A DNA stretch of 64,000 bases from Doryteuthis pealeii (Eukaryota > Mollusca > Cephalopoda > Myopsida > Loliginidae): NCBI GenBank assembly GCA_023376005.1, contig CM042147.1, positions 126,225,690 through 126,289,689 of the forward strand. The letters are read 5' to 3'. Below are positions 21,351 through 53,159 of the stretch, in pieces. A program made the translations under genes and the position numbers. The notes under the pieces are model-generated. The model ran no database searches. It was not told the origin of the DNA and saw nothing but the letters and a program-made list of their open reading frames with translations. Within the stretch, counting starts at the first letter, position 1; each line of letters starts with the position of its first letter.

Positions 21351-21548
21351 AAAAACTTTCATAAATTTTGAATAAAAAATATTCAAGTGACCTAGCTAAT
21401 ATAGTCTCTTTTGGGTTTTTTTGCTTCCAGCTGCAAAACAACTTTGGTTACATGATCCTGATTATAGTGAGGCATGTAGACAGAAAAAAATAAGTTAATT
21501 TTTAAATTGAACCTAACTTTTAGGTTGGGAAATCTGGAAAAATAGTGG

Positions 21549-22173
21549 CTAACCTGAACATTAGCTATATAAATGAGAGTAACCTCCCCTTGTTTCTTCA
21601 CTTTGAGGAAGCCTTATGTTTTCGTCGCCATTTTCATTTCACTGTAAATCTACACTGAAAATACGAATTTGTTTGAATGAATACAACTGCATGTTTTAAC
21701 ACGAAAATATCATAGAATGTGTTCTTAATTGTGCTTGCGAATTATTTGAAATGAACTTATAACAATTAAGTTCATAATGTTCAGATTCTCATAGTCATTG
21801 TCTTGTCTGATACAAAATAGTATTTATTTAGCCAATAAAGACAACATGTAAATTGAGAAATATAAGCATTATATATCTTTATTGGTTAAATAAATATATT
21901 ATTTATTGATTAAATAATGTTACTTGTGTATATATATATATATATATATATAACATTTTTAAAAATGAATTAATGAATAGAATTAAAAAAATGAATGAAA
22001 AGAACAAAATATCTTTTGGAGGTGGACCTTTGGAAAAAATCTTTTTCATTATTTCATTCATTCATTTTTTAATTCTATTCATGAATTCATTTTTACATTA
22101 ATTCTTAACTAAAGTTCAAGGGGAGTTACTCTAATTCATGTAGCTAATGTTCAGATTACAAATAGTTTGTCTT
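21549..22173. repeat. MITE copy interrupted by the composite foldback (nested)
   Basis: 21549-21785 is the left part of the ACATTAGCTACATAAATGAG MITE and 22112-22173 its right end; 21786-22110 is the second copy of the 15945-16315 element, inverted. Confidence 0.75.
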
Positions 22174-22740
22174 ATACGCAAATAATTACAGTATCTTAAA
22201 ACTCATAAATTTTAACTGAATATTAAAGTGCAATAGAGTCTTTTTTTTTCTTCTTTCAAGCTTCAAACAACTTCCTTGTACACAAGGAACAAGGAAATTT
22301 GTTTTTTTACCAAGCATGATAAACAAGAAACTCCTGTATAAATGTCAAATTAAACAAAACAAGGATATGTCATTGTTGCTTTGTCATATTATATTTTGTT
22401 AACAACTTAATCTGAAAATCTACAAAGAAAATTATAATCACTTACATTATTATCAGTTATCATTTTGTCAAATATTTACAATGAAGGTTTAGTTACAAAT
22501 AAAATAAGAACAGGCAAGTCACATACAGCAATCATTCTAAAACACACACACACACACACATTATATATTATATATATATATATATATAAATTGATTGTGT
22601 ATAAACTTTGTTCTTGTGAACGTTGTTTTTTGGCATTATGAAGCATGGAATGAACAAATGAACAAAAACAACAAAAAAAACAACAAAAAAATAGAGTTTC
22701 AATATCCAGCTGTTGTTTCTGTCCCTATCTCGATTTATTC

Positions 22741-22775
22741 CAATATTTCGGGTGAACATTCACCCTTTGTCAAGG
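22741..22775 (-). ncRNA. Hammerhead-like remnant (low grade)
   Basis: Minus strand TTGACAAA, then GGGTGAATGTTCACCC (stem II) and GAAATATTGG. Stem II and GAAA fit; the CTGATGA box is badly altered. (AT)n follows at 22797-22858. Confidence 0.35.
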
Positions 22776-22821
22776 TATAAAAACTGTATAAAGGTATATA
22801 TATAATATATAATATATATAT

Positions 22822-22860
<39 letters not shown>

Positions 22861-23431
22861 ACATACTTTTTTGATAGACCTTGTATCTAGATTTTTTGTA
22901 CTTTTTGACACTTTGTATTCTGAAAAAAAAATAACGCTCCATTCATTCTTCATTTCTATCTTGGTAAATACAGCTTTTGGTACTTTTTGAGACACCTTGT
23001 AATCTGAAAAAAATTAAGCGAGGTCATGTGGTTTAAACCTCAGCCAATCAACAGCCTGAATATGTGATTGGTTAACTATTCAAATCGTTGATATTGACAG
23101 CTGTCCATTTACACTCTATTCAACATTGACAGATGGACCTGCAAGACTGAGGAGCACCAAGGAACAACCAAAGGATTCTTCCCTAAGGATTGAGCTTTGC
23201 TTAACATAAAGGATCTCCACTGGACAGTGCTCTTGCTGAATCCTAAGGTTGGCCACAAAAATCGTAACAACCATTGTAAGATGCAAATTCTAACAATTTT
23301 TTTCATTTGATAAAGAATTTGCTAAATTATTTTCCTTTTATCCCTCTCTTCCCCCTTTCTCTCTAGTGTTCCTAAAATCCTTCAAGTCTTGTCATGGACC
23401 GGGTACTTCTGCTTGTTATTATAAAAGATAT

Positions 23432-24905
23432 AATGGTAATTTTATGAGGAAGTGCGTCCCTGCCTCAAGAGTTGCTGCCCGGTGACTATTAAAATAATGA
23501 CCAGCTCAAGCTATTCAAAACTATCCATCTATCTATCTCAATTTGGTCATATTTATCTTATAACTTTAAATACTAAGTTTTTTTTTTTATTCATGTTTGT
23601 TTAATGTCTTGTTTTAGTTTAAATAAACAAGAATTACAACAAAAAAAGATTCGACCCCCCCCCCAAATACATTACTTGTCGAAAATATCTATCTCTATTT
23701 GTTCGTATCTATCTATATTATTTTGTTTGTTATCTATCTATCTATCTCAGTCTATTCAAAACTATATATCCATCTTCATATCTAAACAAGAATTACGACA
23801 AATTACGATAAATAAACAAGAATTACAACGAGCTGGGGTTGCGTCTCCTGCCTCAAGACTAGTCACCGGGAAGCAGTCTTTGAGGCGGGAGACCGGGATG
23901 CACTTCCTCATAAATTCCGATATAATAATTACATATCATTTCTATTTTTGTACAAATCTCTCCTGCCTCAAGAGTTGCTGCCCAGTGACTATAAAATAAC
24001 GACCCAGCTCAAGCATCCAAACTACCATCTATCTATCTATCTCAATTTGGTCATATCTATCTATATTACTTTAAATACTAAGATATTTTTTTTATTCATG
24101 TTGTTTAATGTCTTGTTTTTAGTTTAAATAAACAAGTATTACGACAAAAAAAAGAAGCGACCCCCCCAAATACCTATCTATCTATTGTTCGTATCTATAT
24201 TATTTTGTTTGTTTATCTATCTATCTATCTCAGTCTATTCAAAACTATATATCCATCTTCAATTCTAAACAAGAATTACGACAAATTACGATAAATAAAC
24301 AAGAATTACAACGAGCTGGGGTTGCGTCTCCTGCCTCAAGACTAGTCACGGGAGCAGTCTTTGAGGCGGGAGACCGGGATGCACTTCCTCATAAATTACC
24401 GATATAATAATTACATATCATTTCTATTTTTGTACAAATCTCCTGCCTCAAGAGTTGCTGCCCAGTGACTATTAAAATAACGACCCAGCTCAAGCTATCC
24501 AAACTATCCATCTATCTATCTATCTCAATTTGGTCATATCTTATCTATATACTTTAAATACTAAGATATTTTTTTTATCATGTTTGTTTAATGTCTTGTT
24601 TTAGTTTAAATAAACAAGTATTACGACAAAAAAAGAAGCGACCCCCCCCAAATACCTATCTATCTATTGTTCGTATCTATATTATTTTGTTTGTTTATCT
24701 ATCTATCTATCTCAGTCTATTCAAAACTATATATCCATCTTCATATCTAAACAAGAATTACGACAAATTACGATAAATAAACAAGAATTACAACGAGCTG
24801 GGGTTGCGTCTCCTGCCTCAAGACTAGTCACGCGGAAGCGGTCTTTGAGGCGGGAGACGGATGCACTTCCTCATAAATTACCGATATAATACATACATGA
24901 TCATT
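23432..24905. repeat. Tandem array of three TIR elements of about 0.5 kb
   Basis: Units start near 23461, 23964 and 24444 (TGCCTCAAGAGTTGCTGCCC). Each contains (TATC)n and ends GGCGGGAGACCGGGATGCAC then TTCCTCATAAATTACC, the complement of its own start GGTAATTTATGAGGAAGTGC. A single copy with an insertion is at 62299-63084. Confidence 0.85.
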
Positions 24906-25082
24906 TCTATATTTGTACAAGTCTGTTTTGGTTTTGTTAAGAGTAGTGCAGTCATACGGTAATGGAGCCTCACCACCAGATGTAGTAGTTTATTCTAAGC
25001 TTCGCTAATAGGGCATTTAATATAATGAGAATTTTTAGTAATGTATATATGCACATTAAAAGAAAAATTATAAACAAATGCT

Positions 25083-25316
25083 GGACCATATAACCTTTAG
25101 GCACCCCTTTTGCGATTTCTATTCATAAGGACATGTTTTTCATTTACAACGTCAAAATCCGGTTGTTTGTTAGGGTTAGGGTTAAGGGTTAGTTTTATTT
25201 TTTTAAAATCTAAAAATCATCTGTTAACAAACAACCGGATTTTGACGGTGTAAATGAAAAACATGTCCTTATGAATCGAGATCGCAAAAGGGGTGCCTAA
25301 AGGTCATATGGTCCCA
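25083..25316. repeat. Foldback element with TTAGGG-like loop
   Basis: Arms start GGACCATATAACCTTTAGGC (complement GCCTAAAGGTCATATGGTCC). The loop holds GTTAGGGTTAGGGTTAAGGG. About 90-base arms with few mismatches. Confidence 0.85.
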
Positions 25317-25649
25317 ATTTGGGATTTGAAAAAGAGATTTTTTTGCATCTGAGTTAATGCACAACACCTATCAGCAGTTCCCTATTTTACCACACAGATG
25401 CAAGCTGTGCTAATCATTCTTAGCAAATTTTAAAAAATTTGATAAGGAATTTGCTAAATTGCTTCCTTTACCCCCTCTCTTGTTATCTCCCTTCCCCTTT
25501 CTCTCTCACTCCTTTGTGTTCCTAAAATCCTTTTAGTATGGTCATGGACTGGGTACTTCTGCTAGTTATTTATAAAGATATGATAATTACACATCCTTTC
25601 TATTTTTTAAAAAAGTTTGCTTTTGTATCGGAAAAATTATAGTTAAATT

Positions 25650-26440
25650 ATCTGCCCTTGGTACCAGGAGCGAATCGCTAATATACGATATTGGCTCCTA
25701 AATTAAATTCCATGACAAAAGTCACTTATAGTGTGGAGCAGTCTACCAGTGAGATGTCTAATTCAATCGCTCCCTATACTTTCCCAAACCCTCAACAGAT
25801 AAGTCTCGTCGCAAGCGCCATTAAGTTTGCAACTTTTTGTACCTTTTTGAATATATTTTTTTTTTTATCTTCAATTGTTGTTGTTGTCTTCTTTCATCCG
25901 AATTTAATTGCTTATAACCTGGGAAATTATATGAGTCCCATGAAAAACATCATATTGGTTTAGCCGCTGAATAACTTTAGAAGAATCATTAATTATTTAC
26001 TAAGATTTGCTTAGTTGTGGCATAAGGCTGTTGGGTCAGTAAAACGGTAATTCTGGTGGACATAAGTCAAATAGGGTTATCTTCCCTTGCTGCAGTTGTT
26101 CGCTGACAGGTGGCATGAGTATTCTGAATCCCTTCATTCTTTTCTCTCAGGCCGGCAACGAGTTCACATTGTTTAGGCACCTAGCGCCTCTGCCCCTTAG
26201 GTGGGGGGCTTCTTTGCCCCCAACCAGCTACCAGTAAGACATTCCTTACAACACAAGTCCTATACCTATTTCCTCTATAATATGTGTATGTATCTGTTTT
26301 GTTTACATATCTTTGCCTTGAATGTATTCCTCGTGCGCTCACGGAATAAATATTGTTATTATTCTACAACTTTGTCGGAGTGATTTACGTACACACTTGT
26401 ACCCACGTTGGGAGGTTACCCTAAGCCTTCCAACTATGAT
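25650..26440. other. Unassigned intergenic stretch
   Basis: 25650-25700 is related to the inverted repeat near 6650. 26040-26440 contains GGAATAAATATTG and looks LTR-like in composition, but I could not find matched ends. No supported gene. Confidence 0.4.
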
Positions 26441-26457
26441 ATAAGAACATTTATATT

Positions 26458-26913
26458 GTCGGGGCCAAAACAGCCTTGACCCCTTTCTCTGAACGAACGC
26501 ACGTAATCAGAGCACGCGTGTGCATTTTCGCACGTAAGCAAACCCCTTTCCATTTCTGACCAGATATATCCAGTTTTTTGCCCAGCTTTAACCCTTTAAG
26601 CTTTCACATGTATTGGGTCACGTAGCCAAAAACTCGTCATCGCAAACGACTTTCTTAAATACCCGAAATTTGCCGGAAATATCGAATGACGTCAGGGAAA
26701 AGTTCGTTAGAAATGATGATGACATAGTTTTGACTACGTGACCCAATACATGCGAAAGGGGTGGAGCTTAAAGGGTTAAAGCTGGGCAAAAACTGGATAT
26801 ATCTGGTCAGACATGGAAAGGGGTTTGCTTACGTGCGAAAATGCACACGCGTGCTCTGATTACGTGCGTTCGTTCAGAGAAAGGGGTCAAGGCTGTTTTG
26901 GCCCCGACAATAT
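26458..26913. repeat. Foldback element with long GC-richer arms
   Basis: Arms start ATTGTCGGGGCCAAAACAGC and include GCACGTAATCAGAGCACGCG and TGACCAGATATATCCAG in inverted orientation; the centre holds CTGACGTCATTCG. Arms are about 190 bases with a few differences. Confidence 0.88.
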
Positions 26914-29571
26914 CTTATATGACCAAGTGTATGGTGCACCTAATGAGATTTGAATTCACTATTAATGGTTTAGCTAGTCTATTTGCTAACCATTACATCA
27001 CACTGACAAGAATCATTATTTACTAAATTTGTCTTAGTAGTGGCACAAGGCCAGACGTATGGGACACTCAATGAGACTCCAATTAAATATTAATGATTTA
27101 GTTCAAGGTTGACCACACTTTTTTGGCATGCGAGCTACTTTTAAAATGACCAGGTTAAAATGATGTACTTGTATTAAAAAATACTAAATATATTCATTTA
27201 TATATGTACTGTAGGTATACCCCAAAATTCGGCTGCTACGAATTTTAAAAACGAATTAAAATTGATTAAATCGATTATTTAAGGTCAAATTTTTGTCTAA
27301 GTAGTAAAAAAAAAAAAGCAAAATAATATTACACATTTGATTTATTTTTAATACATTAAAACGATTTTTTTCGGTCAATATCAAACAAGACACTGTTTTA
27401 AATCCGTGTTTACAAAATAAATTGTAACATTCACGATTGCAAAAAAAAAATTACCAAAAATCAAGTAATTATCCGATTTTAATGAAATTTTCAGTATTGA
27501 TTTATCAATTAATGAATTTTATAATGTATCAGTTATTTTATTTCAAAACTTTAATTAAGTAATATCTGCTATGATAAATCAATATATAAAATTCATTTAA
27601 AATATGAAAATGCTGATGTTAAGTTTAAAATGTTATATTTTTAGATTCTAAAAATTAATATCTACTTAATGCAAACCTTATTTTTGTTGACGAAAGTAAT
27701 AAGTTTTTAAGAAAAACTCGATTAAAAATGTACCCCTTCAGAAAAAACATCGATGTATAATTTTTTCTTTTATAAAATAATAGCCAATTAAATAATTATC
27801 GAAATGAGTAAAAAGAAATCTCCAAAAAATTAATTATTTATTATTTTTTTACATTTTATTTTTCGATTTACTTATTTTCTCATAGAAGAGCAACCGTAAA
27901 ATTTTTTTTTTGGCTTCTATTCATAACTTCGGTCTTTTATCTATTTATACTGTAATTAGTATCAGGTAAGGACCAACTTGAAACAATTTTACGCCCCAAC
28001 ATAAGGGGGGTCAAAATTAAGTGACCTGAAAAAAATTAGAAAGCTTTGAAATAAAATAAGTAATGCATTATAAAGATCGTTCTTCGATAAATAAACACTG
28101 AAAATTTCATTAAAATCCGATAATTCCCTGATTTTTGGTAAATTATTTTCTGTAGGGGGGGGGGGGCTAAAGTCATTTGGTCAAAAATGACTTTGAGGCT
28201 CTGTTTGCCAGTCCCTAAGTTAAACTGTCATGGGGGCCCACCCAAAAACTTTCCATTTTAATTTTCCGACCAATTTGCAAGATTAGCCAAAAAAGTTTCA
28301 CATGAAAAAAAAACAAACAACAAAAACACCATTGCAATAAAACTTAATTTCAATTAATTAGGTTACATTTACAACGTGAGTTATAGATACCACCAAAATA
28401 GGTCATGTGATCAGTTTAGGCCATATTGAAGGAAGAAACCTAAATATTTTTTAACTTTTTTTTTTGTTTTGTAAAATCTCGCAAAAAAGAAATAGGGAAC
28501 ATAAAGAGTTCTTACAAAGAAAAACAGTTAATTCAAATATCAAATTATCCGATTGGTGGAAAATTACTCACCGTTATCTTGAAAAATAAGTAAAACAGTC
28601 CGTTTTTTATGACACGGTCAGTTTCTTTATTGATATTTTTTCGCTGAATACTGTATTCATGGTTCTTTTACTAAAAATACTCTCGCATAGAAACTTATCA
28701 AAATCTTCTGATATAATTATTCAGACTCTTATCTTTATAGAAAAAAAAGTAAATATCGTTTTTTGTCGGTTCATTTTTTCATATTTCATAAAATAAAATA
28801 GGGGGGAGGGTAGACATCGTAAATAAATATTTCCCCTAATATATTTTAGCAAAAAAAAAAAAAACCAAACTATTTCAGACATATTTTCATTAAAAAGTAA
28901 GCAATTATGGAAATTTTCGTGAAAATATGACCATTAATTGATTTTCATAGAATTAAAAAAAAAATCTCTAGTCATAACTTGGTTTTGTTTACGTTAAATT
29001 TCAAATGATTTAACGGTGTAAAAATGTAAACATTGTTTTTCGTTTATAATTTTCATTATTTCCGTATGCTGAATAAAAAATCTTTTTTAATTATGAGTTT
29101 TTTTTAATGTTTCTTCTTTCGAATGGACCAAAGATTTTCAACATAATGTTAACATTTATGCAAGTTTCACAGTGTTAAATATAGGGGGGGGGATTTCACA
29201 GGGTAAATTGGTGGTACCTAGTGAGTAAAGAGGATTATTTTTTTACCTATTTTAATTTTACATACATTGGCGTGGTTGAAGTAAGTTGCAATATTCCCAC
29301 CGATGCCAGTGATATAAGCCAGGATTTTCGGATATCGATGTTCAAGGTAGGCAAGTTGGTACAACAAAATTTTATTTACCACACCTATTTGGCCTAGATA
29401 TCAGATCAGATTGCGGTTAACTTTAAAAAAAAAACGTGCGCACTTGTGATTTCAAAGACGTTGAGAGTGATCTCCCCTTTTTTTGCGGTTTAGTTTCAGA
29501 AGAGAGAAAAAAAATAATCATACGGTGTAAATCTTTAAAGTCAACAACAGTTCATTTCTTATAGTTACCGG
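26914..29571. other. AT-rich gene-free stretch upstream of SIRT5, with an inverted repeat pair
   Basis: 27437-27550 and 28044-28156 are inverted copies (ACTGAAAATTTCATTAAAAT, GATTTTTGGTAA); a further relative is near 33565-33680. Poly-G runs occur at 28156, 28801 and 29186. No exon was recognised. The SIRT5 promoter must lie near the right end, but I see no convincing TATA box. Confidence 0.55.
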
Positions 29572-48522
<18,951 letters not shown>

Positions 48523-49099
48523 TTTGGACATTAGTATTTTCTCTCTGCACTCAGTACAGCCGTCTTTTTATTTTTATTCGCATGAATTTTTGGACTTGGG
48601 TTTTGTAGAAAAGCAATTGAAACAATGGTGCTATTCTTTATGTAAATAACCAGTAACACTTTGAACTATCCGCAGTTTTTTTTTTTTACGTCTTATAAAA
48701 AAGAAAAGAAAAGAACATTAACTCTTTTTAAATGGATCAGTCAAATCTGGCTGACCAGGTTTCGGGGGAGGGAGGGTTTTTTAAATATTATATAAATGTG
48801 TTTTACTTTAATCTAGTGGGTGCATAGTAGGTGTTAAATGGATACTAAAAACACTTTCCCACTCCACTCCCCAAGCCTGTAATATTGACTTTTATAAAGT
48901 ATATAATTGATTTACATTCTTAGTCATAAAGACTATATTACTTATATGTACATGAACAAGTTTATTTATATCAACCAAGTTGTGATAAAAAAACAATATG
49001 AAGAAAAATTAGTAATAAGAGTGAAAATCCACTAAATTCCTATGAAAATATTATTATTAATGTGGGCAGTATGCCTTAAATAGGTTGGTCACCTCTGAC

Positions 49100-49395
49100 C
49101 TATAGTAGAAGGAAGAGGAGGGGCTCTCAAAGTAGTGCCACTCCCGACTTGGAGGGGCTCTCAATGTAGTGCCACTCCCGACTTGGAGGGGCTCTCAATG
49201 TAGTGCCTCCCGACTTGGAGGGGCTCTCAATGTAGTGCCACTCCCGACTTGGAGGGGCCCTCAATGTAGTGCCACTCCCGACTTGGACTCAATGTAGTGC
49301 CACTCCCGACTTGGAGGGGCTCTCAATGTAGTGCCACTCCGACTTGGAGGGGCCCTCAATGTAGTGCCACTCCGACTTGGAGGGGCCACTCAAAG
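49100..49395. repeat. 34-bp minisatellite, about nine copies
   Basis: Unit GGAGGGGCTCTCAATGTAGT then GCCACTCCCGACTT, with small deletions. No spacers, so not CRISPR. Confidence 0.93.
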
Positions 49396-49399
49396 TAGT

Positions 49400-49815
49400 T
49401 TGAAGAATGAGAAGAGATCCTCTTTGGTTTGAATTCAGAGTTTTCCTTCTCATAGATCAGTTACCATACCAACTTTAACAAGCTGTCTGCCCTACTATTT
49501 AGTCTTAGCTGGAGGGAGAATAATTGGATTCATACCTTTCCTAAGAATAGAGCGTCCCTTTGTGGTGTAATGGTTTGCAAATGTCTCACAGATCTATTAT
49601 TACTGAATAGCAAGTTCGATCCTCACCGGATGCTGCCTACTTGCAACCTCCTTGTGTCACATCCTACCCATGGCAAACAGGTTGGGTGAATACCTACCTT
49701 TTCCAATGGTATTAGTGCTTTGTGAAATGCAAACAGTACCACCCAGAATTTGAATTTTAGTTGCTGTGTTCATTTCCTATGATAATAACCGTTACACTAT
49801 GAGCGCCATAATGAA
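49400..49815 (-). repeat. SINE-like repeats (CTGGAGGGAGAATAATTGG)
   Basis: 49425-49550 matches 43790-43900 in reverse; 49560-49690 has TTTGTGGTGTAATGGTTTGC and GCAAGTTCGATCCTCACCGG, tRNA-like A and B boxes in the plus orientation. Confidence 0.65.
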
Positions 49816-50039
49816 CTGATATGAGAAATTGTACTTTTTGTTTCTTTTTTTTAATTAGAGAAATGGATTTTTTTTTGGTCCTTTTTAATGAGACACCTCA
49901 CAGAATGGTCAAATATAAATTCTTCTCACCAGTAAATGTCCAACGGATTTACAGAACACTTCTAAGCAAATTCTCTTTTTATCATTTTTATTTTATCTCT
50001 TAAATCTAAATGTGAACGGGTAAATTCATGTAAAAACAA

Positions 50040-51450
50040 GTCACAGGAAAGTGGGGTTTTTTTGGGGGGGGGTTTAAGATAAAAAGATTAACGAGTGTTT
50101 TTTAAGTATTGATGGGGGGAGGGTCAACAAGTAAAAAAAAATATTTCTTAGATTTCGTTAGTATTATATCTAGTGAGAATTTTTTTAAAAAAAACAGGTA
50201 AATTCCAAAAAAATCCAGGTAAAAAAAAAAAATAAATAAAATTTTTTAAATCACAGAACAATCACTGTTTCTACTTTTTTTTTAACATAAGGTTAACAGG
50301 TGATGTTAACTCTAGGGTGGGAGGGGTCACCAAGTAAAAAAATTGTTTAGATTTGATTAGTATTTTATCTAGTGAGAATAATTTAATCAAGATATTTTGT
50401 ACATAAAATAACAATTAATATCCCTGAAGACAGCGTGAATGGTGGATATCTTGGAGCTCAGAGCTGTTTTAGTGAAAAATAATTTTTACAACTCTGCCAT
50501 GAAATTTATTTATCCAAATAAAAAAAAAAGTCACAACACTGATTCTGCCCTTTTTTTTTTATAAATTAAAAGGTTAATGGGTGCAGTTAAATATTTGGGA
50601 GGGGGGATTTTCATCAAGTAAAAAAATTAATTAATGAGTTCTTTTAGACTTGGTTAGTTTTTATATCTAGTGTGAATAATTGAATTGAAATATTTTGTAT
50701 ATGAAATAACAATTCGTATCCCTGAAGACAGCAGCAATGGTGGAAATCTTGGAGCTCAGAGCTGTTCTTGGATTTTAGATAAAAAAATAATTTTAATGCA
50801 TCCTGCCATGAAATTTATATCATTGATGTGTTATTTTAACTCTTAAATCTAAATACAAACAGGTAATTCCAACAAATCCAGGTAAAAAAAAAAAATCACA
50901 GGACAATGTTAACTGTTTCTGCTTTTTTAAAAAATTTTTAACATAAAATGGTTAACAGGTGATGTTAAGTATTGGGGGTAGGGAGGGGTCACCAAGTAAA
51001 AAAAAAATCAGTTAATGAGGTTTTTTGGGAGTTTTTTTTTGTAAATTTGTTTAGTTTTTATATCTAGTGTGAATAATTGAATCAATATATTTTGTAAATA
51101 AAATAACAATTCGTATCCCTGAAGACAGCAGCAATGGTGGAAATCATGGAGCTGTTCATTGATTTTAGTGAAATATAAATTTTTACAACTCCTGCCATGA
51201 AATTTATTTATCCAAATAAAAAAAGGTCACAACACTGATTCTGCCTCTTTTTTTAAATAAAAAGGTTAACAGGTGGGATTAAATATTTGGGAGGGGGGAT
51301 TTTCATCAAATAAAAAAAAATTAGTGAAGGAGATTTTTTTAGACTTGGTTAGATTTATATCTTGTGGGAATAATTGAATTGAGATATTTTGTACATAAAA
51401 TAACAATTAGTATCCCAAAAGACAGCGGGAATGGTGGAGAGCTTGGCGCT
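50040..51450. repeat. Long-period tandem array (about 300/400 bp)
   Basis: The landmark ATCCCTGAAGACAGC recurs at about 50421, 50719, 51117 and 51414; each unit has GGTTAACAGGTGATGTTAA, poly-G and TCACCAAGTAAAAAAA. Strongly diverged copies, noncoding. Confidence 0.82.
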
Positions 51451-52439
51451 GTTGTGGATCTACAATACTTGGATTTTAGTGAAAAATAATTTTTTACCTC
51501 TCCTGCTATGGAAATTATTGACAATAATAATTGTGGTTCAAAAATCTACTACAATGGTTTCATGTAACCAAACATATCACTCCCAAAACCAAAATTGTGA
51601 CTTCACAACTAGCCACAATTCCAACAGTTGTTTGGTTAAATAGTAAAATATTGATTAAAATTTACTACAAACTGTCCCACAATAGCTGCTCCATTTAGCA
51701 TATGGAATATATATGCAATATATAACTATTATGGGACAGAGGTAGTAATATTACATTAACCTAATGTCCTCATTTGAGGACAGTTAAAATAAATATGAAA
51801 ATCTCATTAAATACTTACATATTGGTTAATTTAATGTATACTTTATGTTAATAATATTTATATCAATAATAACTCATATAAATTTTATATTAGTTATAAT
51901 ATATTATATTATTTATAATATTAATATTTTTACATTTATTTAAAATTTGTTTGAAATATGTGGAAAAAATGTCATTTAAAAAAACAAAAAAACAATCACA
52001 TTTTTTCTGTTGTTTGTTGTATAATGCATTAAATCTGAAACCCTATAAACTTTGAATATTTAAGTATAACATACATTGCGTTTTACAATCATGGATGAGA
52101 TGAAATTGATTACATGGTATTTAAAAAATGACTGTCCTCAAACAAGGACAGTGCAAAAATTAAAAACTTGGGTTAAACAGTAAAATATGAAGGATAATGT
52201 CTGGAGCTTTTGAAATGATGTGCAAATTGTTATGCATGAGCTTCAAAAATTCAAGTTGGGAAATAATATCTGAAGATTAGCCAAGCTGATAAATAAAACT
52301 GCACAAAATTACACAGTGGTTCAAAAGTCTTGTCACCCCTACATAATGTTTTAACTCAAAATCTTTGAATATTAAATTATTTTAAAGAATTTCAGATAGT
52401 ATTATGATATTATTTTCAAAACTGTGCCAGAAATTAACT

Positions 52440-52735
52440 TTTTTTTCACGCTCAGAGTTGCGGAGACATGGAATAAACTGCCTGCATCTGTTGTAGGTTG
52501 CCGGAGCACTGAATCTTTCAAAGCCTCCATGCTTCCTGTAGTCTGCCAACACTATACCTGATGCCACTCTCCACATACACATGCACACACATACATACAT
52601 ATTACTACTGTGAACTGTTCATGTTCCTGACACAACATTATTCTGTGTACTTGACATGAGACTTTGATGAGTTGTGGTGCACCTGAGCACTGTACACAAT
52701 AAATTTCATTATTATTATTATTATTATTATAAATG
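52440..52735 (+). pseudogene. CR1/L2-like LINE 3' end
   Basis: LRVAETWNKLPASVVGCRST then ESFKASMLPVVCQHYT and TGA. RVxxxWNxLPxxVV...SFK is the C-terminal signature of CR1-clade reverse transcriptases. AATAAA and an (ATT)n tail follow, as expected for a genuine LINE 3' end. Confidence 0.75.
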
Positions 52736-53159
52736 TTTTTTTTTTGTGGCAGGGTGGGGTGGGGGTGGGGGATATGGCAGATTAGAATTTTGCCTAAAAG
52801 CTACCAACATGGTTTGCTGCAAGTACATTTAAAATTACCAGTACTTTGCTTTGCTTTTTTTTTTTTTTGCTTTTTTTGGGTTAAAATAAAACCCAGAAAA
52901 ATATTACAAATACTAAAAATTTTCTCAAGGCCTCCCGGCTGCTAAAGTCCTAATTTTACATAAATAAATTTTTAAAAAGTACAAATGACAAGATTTTCGA
53001 CCACCCTGTACATTAATTTTTCAGAATACACAAAAATTGTACACTGAGTATAAAAATATGATTCTTTAAATTTTTATACATTTTACCATTTATTTTATTA
53101 CTATAACTGCAACTGAAATTAATTTTTGGTGCAATTACAGATGAATTAAATTATTATGG

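Noticed and set aside
21085..21441. 118-codon minus-strand open frame
   Set aside because: It is the antisense shadow of the LINE reverse-transcriptase tail read on the plus strand.
26040..26440. Possible LTR with AATAAA
   Set aside because: No matched TG/CA ends or target duplication could be found.
49100..49395. CRISPR-like array of 34-bp repeats
   Set aside because: Units are directly adjacent with no unique spacers, in a eukaryotic genome; it is a minisatellite.
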